NCBI GenBank assembly: GCA_020048255.1
Contig: JAIFMR010000149.1
Coordinates: 1-8,609 of the forward strand
Origin: Rhodoferax sp.
Lineage (GTDB): Bacteria > Pseudomonadota > Gammaproteobacteria > Burkholderiales > Burkholderiaceae_C
DNA length: 8,609 nt
Reading direction: 5' to 3'
Positions 1 to 5,113 of this stretch are shown here, piece after piece. Under the pieces are notes generated by a model, which saw only the letters and a list, made by a program, of their open reading frames with translations, was not told the DNA's origin and ran no database searches. Position 1 is the stretch's first letter. Each line of letters starts with the position of its first letter. The position numbers and the translations under genes were made by a program.

Positions 1-4
1 CGGC

Positions 5-1756
5 ATGGCACGTTTTTTGGTTTCGGCCGCGCACAAGTCGTCGGGGAAAACCACCATTTCAATCGGCCTGTGCGCCGCGCTTACTGCGCGCGGCCAGACC
101 GTCCAGCCCTTTAAAAAAGGGCCCGACTACATTGATCCCATGTGGTTAAGCCAGGCGAGTGGCCGGGCTTGTTTCAACTTGGATCCCTACCTGATGACTG
201 CGGAGCAAATCGTTGCCAGCTTTGCGGGCCATTCCCAGCAGGCGGACATCAGTCTGGTTGAAGGTAACAAGGGTTTATACGATGGTTTGGCGCTGGACGG
301 CAGTAACAGCAATGCGGCTTTGGCACACATGCTGGATTTGCCAGTGGTTTTGGTGCTGGATGCGCGGGGTATGACGCGCGGTATTGCCCCCTTGATACTC
401 GGCTACCAGATATTTGACTCACGTATACGTATTGCCGGGGTGATACTGAATCAACTTGGCGGTAGCCGACACGAATCTAAGTTGCGGGCCGTGATTGAGC
501 ACTACACCGACGTTAAGGTGCTTGGTGCGGTCGCTCATGACCCACAGTTGTCACTGGTCGAACGGCATTTGGGTTTGATGCCCAACCAAGAACGCGACGA
601 TGCAGCTCAGTTGGTGTCGATGATCGGGCAGCGCATTGGGTCTCAGGTGGAGTTGGCACACATCAGTGAGTTGGGGACGGACAAGGCAGTGTCACCTGAA
701 GCTCAGCCCGGGGCCTCGCCGCCGATTGAAACCACTGCCACATCGGCAACGGTTCGCATTGGCGTTGTCCGTGACAAGGCATTTGGTTTTTATTACCCCG
801 ACGACTTGTTGGCGTTGGAGAATGCAGGCGCCGAACTGGTGACCGTGGATGCGCTGGAAGACGCGGCGTTGCCCAAGCTTGACGGATTGTTCATTGGGGG
901 TGGTTTTCCGGAAGTGATGATGTCTGAACTACAAGCCAATCAGGCCTTGCGGATGGATATCCTGCGAGCCGTGAACGCCGACCTCCCGGTGTACGCTGAG
1001 TGTGGCGGCCTGATGTATCTGGCGCGCACTTTGCGGTGGAACGACAAGATTGCCGAGATGGTCGGCGCATTGCCGGCGGATGTGGTGATGCACGAGCGTC
1101 CGGTGGGGCGGGGTTATGTCAGCTTGCAATTGATGCCAGATACCTTATGGTCTTCTGCGGAGGAGGGGGCGGAGGTCTCGCTGCGCGGACACGAGTTTCA
1201 CTATTCCAGCTTGGAAAATATCGGCACTGATGTCAAATTTGCATATCGGGTTCTGCGTGGCCACGGTATCGATGGCGAGCGTGATGGCCTGGTCTACCGC
1301 AATGTGCTGGCTTCCTATGCGCATTTGCGTACGGGTGCAGGTTCCCATTGGGCGGTCAACTTTGTTGAGTTTGTAAAAAAAATCAAGTCCTTACAAACTG
1401 CTCATTCTTCTGCCCTCGAGCGCCGCTTGCAAGTTAACGGCGCAACCATTGCAACGGATTCCGAGGGTTATTTAAAGGACCTGGACGACTGGTCACCAGA
1501 GTTTGCACTGGCCCGGGCGCAGGTTGAAGGTTTGGCATTGACCCAGGCGCACTGGGATGTCATTGCATTTTTGCGTGCCTATTTTGAAGAGCACCGCGTG
1601 CAGGCGCAAGTGCGTGTCATGATTTGGCACTTTTCAAAGGCGTGGGGCCCCGAGTTGGGCAACAATCATCATCTGCATGCGCTGTTCCCCATTGGGGGAC
1701 CGCAGAAGCAAGGTAATCGTCTGGCGGGTCTTTGGAAGACCAAGGGCGAGCATTAA
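5..1756 (+). CDS. dsrN: DsrN-type siroheme amidase (CobB/CbiA family) fused to a cysteine-less DsrC-like domain
   Basis: 583 residues. The N-terminal ~190 residues form a CbiA/CobB ATPase domain with the P-loop SAAHKSSGKTT (residues 7-17) and the segment VEGNKGLYDG. Residues ~250-456 form a class-I-like glutamine amidotransferase (GATase_3) with the nucleophile Cys333 in YAECGGLMYL and a C-terminal His region (SHWAVNF). CobB amidates cobyrinate with glutamine and ATP. The dsr-linked homologue DsrN is thought to amidate siroheme for DsrAB, and the downstream uroporphyrinogen methyltransferase fits that. CobB/DsrN proteins normally end near residue 460. Here a short linker leads into residues ~475-583, which match the whole DsrC/TusE fold (LQVNG, GYLKDLDDW, HWDVIAFLR, LFPIGGPQKQ, RLAGL). 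The two DsrC redox cysteines align with Asn571 and Glu582, so this module cannot carry sulfur as DsrC does. The ATG at position 5 places the P-loop where the family has it; any RBS is outside the window. Amidase call firm, siroheme substrate inferred from context, role of the DsrC module unknown. Confidence 0.88.
   Translation: MARFLVSAAHKSSGKTTISIGLCAALTARGQTVQPFKKGPDYIDPMWLSQASGRACFNLDPYLMTAEQIVASFAGHSQQADISLVEGNKGLYDGLALDGSNSNAALAHMLDLPVVLVLDARGMTRGIAPLILGYQIFDSRIRIAGVILNQLGGSRHESKLRAVIEHYTDVKVLGAVAHDPQLSLVERHLGLMPNQERDDAAQLVSMIGQRIGSQVELAHISELGTDKAVSPEAQPGASPPIETTATSATVRIGVVRDKAFGFYYPDDLLALENAGAELVTVDALEDAALPKLDGLFIGGGFPEVMMSELQANQALRMDILRAVNADLPVYAECGGLMYLARTLRWNDKIAEMVGALPADVVMHERPVGRGYVSLQLMPDTLWSSAEEGAEVSLRGHEFHYSSLENIGTDVKFAYRVLRGHGIDGERDGLVYRNVLASYAHLRTGAGSHWAVNFVEFVKKIKSLQTAHSSALERRLQVNGATIATDSEGYLKDLDDWSPEFALARAQVEGLALTQAHWDVIAFLRAYFEEHRVQAQVRVMIWHFSKAWGPELGNNHHLHALFPIGGPQKQGNRLAGLWKTKGEH
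1375..1382 (+). repeat. A8 homopolymer at the DsrN/DsrC-like domain junction
   Basis: Eight consecutive A residues cover codons 457-460 (V-K-K-I), where the amidotransferase domain ends and the linker to the DsrC-like domain begins. Runs of this length can cause polymerase slippage. One extra A would switch to a frame that stops at TAA 1435-1437, giving a protein of about 477 residues, close to a stand-alone DsrN. The run is plain in the sequence; any functional role is inference. Confidence 0.6.
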
Positions 1757-1762
1757 TTCATA

Positions 1763-1769
1763 AAAGGAG
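1763..1769 (+). promoter_or_regulatory. Ribosome binding site of dsrR
   Basis: AAAGGAG lies 7 bases before the ATG at 1777. It decides the start of dsrR over an in-frame ATG at 1732, which would add 15 residues from inside dsrN with no Shine-Dalgarno sequence and no match to the family's N terminus. Confidence 0.8.
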
Positions 1770-1776
1770 CACAAGC

Positions 1777-2154
1777 ATGTTTACATTAACTACCGCTGCT
1801 GCCAAACAGATTCAGCAAGCAGCCAACGACAGTGGTGCCCATGAAATGGCGTTGCGTATTGCGGCTAAAAAAGATGCCGACGGTGCCATGCAATACGGCA
1901 TGGGCTTTGACGATCCCCAAGATGAAGACATGAAGCTTGATCTTGAAGGTGTCGCGGTGGTCATCGCTGGTGAATCACAGGAGCTTCTATTTGACACAGT
2001 GCTGGATTTCGTTGAGCTCAATCCCGGCGAATTCAATTTTATTTTTATGGAGTCGGATCATCCCGCGCGCGTGGGTGGGTCTACCGCCCCAGGCGGTTGC
2101 GGTAGTTCGGGTTGTGCGAGTGGTGGGTGTGCTGGCAAGGGAGCCATGCACTGA
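1777..2154 (+). CDS. dsrR: DsrR-type IscA/HesB-like protein with a cysteine-rich tail
   Basis: 125 residues. MFTLTTAAAKQIQQAA followed by the central MGFDDPQDEDMKL and the VELNPGEFNFIF strand fits the A-type iron-sulfur carrier fold (IscA/HesB), and the position right after dsrN fits DsrR. The first conserved IscA cysteine is absent: the equivalent loop reads AAKKDADGAMQY. From general knowledge, DsrR of Allochromatium vinosum is an IscA-like protein without the usual metal-binding cysteines and acts in control of dsr expression rather than as a scaffold. This protein differs in ending with a Gly/Ser-rich tail carrying Cys108, Cys113 and Cys118 (C-x4-C-x4-C), near where IscA has its C-terminal CxC. 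The gene starts 20 bases after dsrN and its stop overlaps the next start by one base (TGATG), so the three genes are probably cotranscribed. It could instead be a general A-type carrier; the neighbourhood favours DsrR. Confidence 0.8.
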   Translation: MFTLTTAAAKQIQQAANDSGAHEMALRIAAKKDADGAMQYGMGFDDPQDEDMKLDLEGVAVVIAGESQELLFDTVLDFVELNPGEFNFIFMESDHPARVGGSTAPGGCGSSGCASGGCAGKGAMH

Positions 2155-2942
2155 TGGCTGATATCAATACCGCGAGCATTGTGGCCGGGCGCGTCTATCT
2201 GGTGGGTGCCGGCCCAGGCGACCCTGAGCTCTTGACCTTACGCGCGGTCAAGTTGTTACAAAAAGCCGATGTGATCGTGTATGACCATCTGGTGTCCCCA
2301 GCCGTGCTTGACTTTGTTTCCCCTCAGGCTGAGCGCATTTACGCTGGCAAGAGGCGCAATGAGCACACCATGCGTCAGGAGCAAATCAATGCTTTGCTGG
2401 TCAAACTGGCTCTGCAAGGAAAACAGGTGGTTCGTCTCAAAGGTGGTGACCCCTTCATATTTGGCCGGGGTGGCGAAGAATTGCAGACTTTGGCGGTGCA
2501 CGGCGTTGCTTTTGAGGTGGTTCCCGGCGTCACGGCTGCGTCGGGTGTGTCCAGCTACGCGGGTATTCCGCTGACGCACCGTGATTACGCCCAGTGCTGC
2601 ATGTTTGTAACTGGCCACCTCAAAGACGGATCTGCTGATCTTGATTGGCCAAGTTTGGTCAGGCTCAATCAGACGGTGGTCATTTATATGGGGCTGGGTG
2701 GATTGCCGGAAATTTGTCGGCAATTGATAGCCCATGGTGCTGCGCCGGACTTGCCCATTGCAGTCGTTCAAGACGGTAGCATTGCCACACAGAAGGTGGT
2801 GACAGGGACTTTGCAAGACATGCCAGAAAAAGTGCTCTTGGCCAAACTGAAATCACCTTGTCTGACCATCATTGGTGATGTCGTCAAACTGCACCAAGAG
2901 TTGTCATGGTACACGCCGGTTCAGGGAGCCAGCGCCAATTAA
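2154..2942 (+). CDS. cobA: Uroporphyrinogen-III C-methyltransferase (SUMT), siroheme branch
   Basis: 262 residues. It methylates uroporphyrinogen III at C2 and C7 using S-adenosylmethionine to give precorrin-2, the common precursor of siroheme and cobalamin, in the cytoplasm. Family motifs are present in order: VYLVGAGPGDPELLTLRA (from residue 14), RLKGGDPFIFGRGGEE (from residue 94), VVPGVTAASG, PLTHRDYAQ, FVTGHLKDG, VIYMGLGGLP and the C-terminal VVTGTL. It is the methyltransferase domain alone, the normal size for stand-alone SUMT, without the dehydrogenase/ferrochelatase domain of CysG, so later siroheme steps need another gene. The ATG at 2154 overlaps the dsrR stop by one base and has an AAGGGAG ribosome site just upstream; an in-frame ATG at 2112 inside dsrR would add 14 residues that do not fit the family. 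Placement after dsrN and dsrR points to siroheme for DsrAB rather than to cobalamin, though the enzyme serves both. Confidence 0.9.
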   Translation: MADINTASIVAGRVYLVGAGPGDPELLTLRAVKLLQKADVIVYDHLVSPAVLDFVSPQAERIYAGKRRNEHTMRQEQINALLVKLALQGKQVVRLKGGDPFIFGRGGEELQTLAVHGVAFEVVPGVTAASGVSSYAGIPLTHRDYAQCCMFVTGHLKDGSADLDWPSLVRLNQTVVIYMGLGGLPEICRQLIAHGAAPDLPIAVVQDGSIATQKVVTGTLQDMPEKVLLAKLKSPCLTIIGDVVKLHQELSWYTPVQGASAN

Positions 2943-2962
2943 AGTCCGGTCCCTTTGGGCTG

Positions 2963-3661
2963 TCAGTGCTTAGATTTGTGGCCTGGGTCACCCACGGTTT
3001 TGTTCGGGTCTTGCGAGCCACGGTACTCAAACGAGAAAATGGCCGCCTCCACCCGTGAGCGTAGATTGAGTTTGTCCATGATGTGTCGGACATGGAGTTT
3101 GACGGTGTTGTGGCTGATGTCGAGTTCTTTGGCAATGACCTTGTTGCTCTGACCACTGGCGACGTGATCCAGTACCTGTCGCTCACGCTCAGTCAATGTG
3201 GCCACCAGGTCCTCCATGGCAGAGCCCTTGGGACCCGTTTGCAAAATCTGTGCAAATTTGAGCATCATCGCCGATGCCACCACCATTTCACCGCGCGCCG
3301 CGCGCCCGATGGCATCAATGACCTCTTCTGGCTCCATGTCTTTGAGCAAATAACCTTTGACACCCGCGCGAAGTGCTGCGGACATGTCGTCTTCGCTGTC
3401 ACTCATGGTGAGAATCACCACGGGGATGTCGCAGCCTTCGGCACGAATCATTCGCAACACACTCAGTCCATCAGTATGAGCCAGCCGCAAGTCAAGGACC
3501 AGCAAGTCGGGTTGATGTTCACGTATTTTGGGGACCACCAAGTCAGGGTTTCCGGTGGCAAACACGACCGACATACCGCCTCGATGCTCCAGCAGTTCTG
3601 TCAACCCACTTCGGCAGAGTGAGTGATCATCCACCAGCATGATGCGTGTCTTGGCTGTCAT
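2963..3661 (-). CDS. NarL/FixJ-family response regulator
   Basis: 232 residues. The receiver domain (about 5-122) has the acidic pair Asp11/Asp12, phospho-acceptor Asp57 in LLVLDLRL, Thr85 and Lys107 (GYLLKD). A LuxR/NarL helix-turn-helix follows (about 153-212), with LTERERQVL and the recognition helix SHNTVKLHVRHIM. It should bind DNA as a dimer once phosphorylated by the kinase just upstream. The start ATG overlaps the kinase stop (ATGA), and AAAGAGG on the minus strand (3669-3675) is a good ribosome site, so the pair is translationally coupled. Its 3' end faces the methyltransferase gene with only 20 bases between them. The C-terminal ~17 residues (DPNKTVGDPGHKSKH) extend past the usual NarL end and look disordered. 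Target genes are unknown; the divergent soe promoter and the dsr cluster are the obvious candidates. Confidence 0.93.
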   Translation of the reverse strand: MTAKTRIMLVDDHSLCRSGLTELLEHRGGMSVVFATGNPDLVVPKIREHQPDLLVLDLRLAHTDGLSVLRMIRAEGCDIPVVILTMSDSEDDMSAALRAGVKGYLLKDMEPEEVIDAIGRAARGEMVVASAMMLKFAQILQTGPKGSAMEDLVATLTERERQVLDHVASGQSNKVIAKELDISHNTVKLHVRHIMDKLNLRSRVEAAIFSFEYRGSQDPNKTVGDPGHKSKH

Positions 3662-4866
3662 GCACTGGCCTCTTTGGGTGTACCCGATAAGGGAATTCTC
3701 AAGCGCACGCAGGTGCCAATGCCGTCGTTGCTGCCGACTTCCAGGCTGCCCCCCAAACGATGCGCCCGGCTCTGCATGATGTCCAGACCAAAATGGGTTG
3801 ACGGCACCAGTCGTTTGGCTGAAGTAACGATGGTTGACACAGAAGGCTCGTCCATGCCCAATCCATCATCCTTGATCAGGAATTCAAGGTGATGTTGTGT
3901 CTGGCTGATCACCACAACGGCATGGCGTGCCATCGAGTGCTTGGCTATGTTGGCCAATGCCTCCTGAACAATGTAAAAAACCTGAACCTCCTGCTCATCC
4001 GTTAAATTCAGGTTGTTGACCGAGTTGCGAATTTCCAGCGCGATGGCATTGCGACTGAAGAAGCTATCCGCAATCTTGTTTAACGCATGCAGCAGACCCA
4101 AAGGATCCATACGCGTGCGAAAGTAAGTCATCACCTCCCGCAAATTGTCATGAACCTCAGTGACAGCCATTTTTAAATCTGAAAAATACTTGAGTGCCTT
4201 GGGTTCGTCGCGCGCCACGATGGCGTCGTTCAAAAGCGGCAGTCGCATGCGCGCGTAAGCCAAGGTCTGTGCCAGCGCATCGTGCATTTCATTGACCATC
4301 TCCTGGCGCTCTTTCAGAACCGTGACGCGCAGACGCTCACGTTCAATCCGCGCGTTGTGCAGTGCCAGCCCGAGCAATTGCCCCACAGACCGCAGCAGTG
4401 TCTGCATGGATGCATCAATTTTGGTGTTGGATTCAAAAAACAAGTTGTAAATGCCCAGAATTTGATCGGCGTAGGGCAAAGATATCGCCAGCACATTTTT
4501 GCATTGGCTGCCAAAGTACATGGGGTTGCCAATTTTGGCGCACGACGCTGCGTCATCAACCCAAGCCAAAATGTCATCGCTGGCAGCCAGCCCACACACG
4601 CCGCAATCACGCTTGACCAATCGTTCCGTGACAAAAACCTGGTCAGGCAGACCCTGTTGCGCGATCAAACGCATGTGTTGCCCATCGTCTGTTAACACCC
4701 GAACAGCGCCCGCTTGGGCACCTGCCAAGGCGATGATGGAAGTCAAGAAGCGGGCTAGTAAAACCTCCAGATCATCCGTTTTGGGCAGGTCGGTTCCCAG
4801 TATGGTCGCCATCAAGCCCGCATCCAAAGGCGCAGGTTTGAGGGGTATGACGGTCGTTTGATCCAT
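3658..4866 (-). CDS. Soluble NarX-like GAF-domain histidine kinase
   Basis: 402 residues, no membrane segment or signal peptide, so a cytoplasmic sensor. A GAF-like domain (about 35-175) is followed by the HisKA_3 dimerisation region, with the phospho-acceptor His195 in NEMHDALAQ, and an HATPase domain with the N-box Asn306 (EALANIAKHS), the G1 box DDGLGMD (333-339) and HFGLDIM. This is the NarX/NreB/DegS class. The GAF domain carries four cysteines: Cys88 and Cys91 (RDCGVCG), Cys109 and Cys122. NarX-type central modules are known to hold conserved cysteines; here they could bind a metal or cluster, or react with a sulfur or redox signal, which is inference. It lies upstream of its response regulator in one operon and is transcribed divergently from soeA. 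The ribosome site before the start is weak (GGA about 10 bases upstream); Met19 is an alternative start. Confidence 0.9.
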   Translation of the reverse strand: MDQTTVIPLKPAPLDAGLMATILGTDLPKTDDLEVLLARFLTSIIALAGAQAGAVRVLTDDGQHMRLIAQQGLPDQVFVTERLVKRDCGVCGLAASDDILAWVDDAASCAKIGNPMYFGSQCKNVLAISLPYADQILGIYNLFFESNTKIDASMQTLLRSVGQLLGLALHNARIERERLRVTVLKERQEMVNEMHDALAQTLAYARMRLPLLNDAIVARDEPKALKYFSDLKMAVTEVHDNLREVMTYFRTRMDPLGLLHALNKIADSFFSRNAIALEIRNSVNNLNLTDEQEVQVFYIVQEALANIAKHSMARHAVVVISQTQHHLEFLIKDDGLGMDEPSVSTIVTSAKRLVPSTHFGLDIMQSRAHRLGGSLEVGSNDGIGTCVRLRIPLSGTPKEASA

Positions 4867-4951
4867 GTGAAATTTGTCCGTTGATGGTAAGACATTAACG
4901 AAATCTTATGTATTGGGAAAACCCGAGGTTGACCGAAAATTCCTTTGATGC

Positions 4952-4997
4952 TACCCATTTGGGCTACTACCGATTACCCGTGTCGGTGATAGACGTA
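4952..4997. promoter_or_regulatory. Cluster of NarL-like heptamers, candidate response-regulator operator
   Basis: TACCCAT (4952-4958) matches the E. coli NarL heptamer TACYYMT exactly. TACCGAT (4968-4974) and TACCCGT (4975-4981) each differ at one position, and AGACGTA (4991-4997) differs at one position from the inverted form. The heptamers do not form the classic 7-2-7 palindrome. The adjacent regulator is of the NarL family, so binding here is plausible, but its own recognition sequence is unknown. Confidence 0.35.
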
Positions 4998-5043
4998 CTC
5001 TGAGACCTTGTTTTTAATAGGGACACTTTGCATTTTGGTGGCG

Positions 5044-5057
5044 AGCGCGTGTGCGCT
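5044..5057 (+). other. Small GC hairpin in the soeA leader
   Basis: AGCGC-GTGT-GCGCT is a perfect 5-bp stem with a 4-base loop, 56 bases before the soeA ATG. It is not followed by a T run, so it is not a terminator. It may shape the 5' leader of the mRNA, or it may be chance. Confidence 0.3.
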
Positions 5058-5113
5058 GGTTCAGTTTGCAGCTCCTTGTTCATTGTCTGTCCATTGAGAG
5101 AATCGTCTTTCGC

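Larger units (their letters stand above)
4867..5113. promoter_or_regulatory. Divergent control region between the sensor kinase and soeA
   Basis: The 247 bases separate two divergently transcribed genes and must hold both promoters. No convincing sigma-70 pair is visible on the + strand. On the - strand TAAGAT (reverse complement of 4902-4907) is a fair -10 without a clear -35. The region contains an AACC-CGA-GGTT palindrome (4920-4930), overlapped by GGG-AAAA-CCC (4915-4924); an ACCGA-N9-TCGGT inverted repeat (4969-4973 and 4983-4987); NarL-like heptamers (separate entry) and a small hairpin near the soeA leader. I found no FNR-type TTGAT-N4-ATCAA site and no sigma-54 spacing. No gene is apparent here. 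Confidence 0.6.

Noticed and set aside
1732..1776. Upstream ATG for dsrR inside dsrN
   Set aside because: A strong AAAGGAG precedes the ATG at 1777, and family N termini start at MFTLT-like sequence.
2112..2153. Upstream ATG for the methyltransferase inside dsrR
   Set aside because: The extra residues come from the Cys/Gly tail of dsrR read in another frame; the TGATG overlap at 2152-2156 with an AAGGGAG upstream is the typical coupled start.
2984..2994. TGGGT-C-ACCCA palindrome near the convergent junction as a terminator
   Set aside because: The perfect arms leave a one-base loop, so only a very short stem can form, and it lies inside the end of the regulator gene without a proper T run.
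3291..3310. Alternating CGCG-rich palindromes as a structural or regulatory repeat
   Set aside because: They encode the conserved Ala-Ala-Arg-Gly stretch of the receiver domain and look like ordinary GC-rich codon choice.
3083..3622. 179-codon + strand frame opposite the response regulator
   Set aside because: It is antisense to a clear NarL-family gene and has no recognisable domain or ribosome site.
5020..5032. Sigma-54-like GGGACACTTTGC element before soeA
   Set aside because: The GG-to-GC spacing is 7 bases, not the 10 required for a -24/-12 promoter.
5051..5113. GTG start adding MRWFSLQLLVHCL... to the front of SoeA
   Set aside because: The added residues give no twin-arginine or usable signal peptide, SoeA is cytoplasmic, and the GTG lies within a hairpin without a ribosome site.
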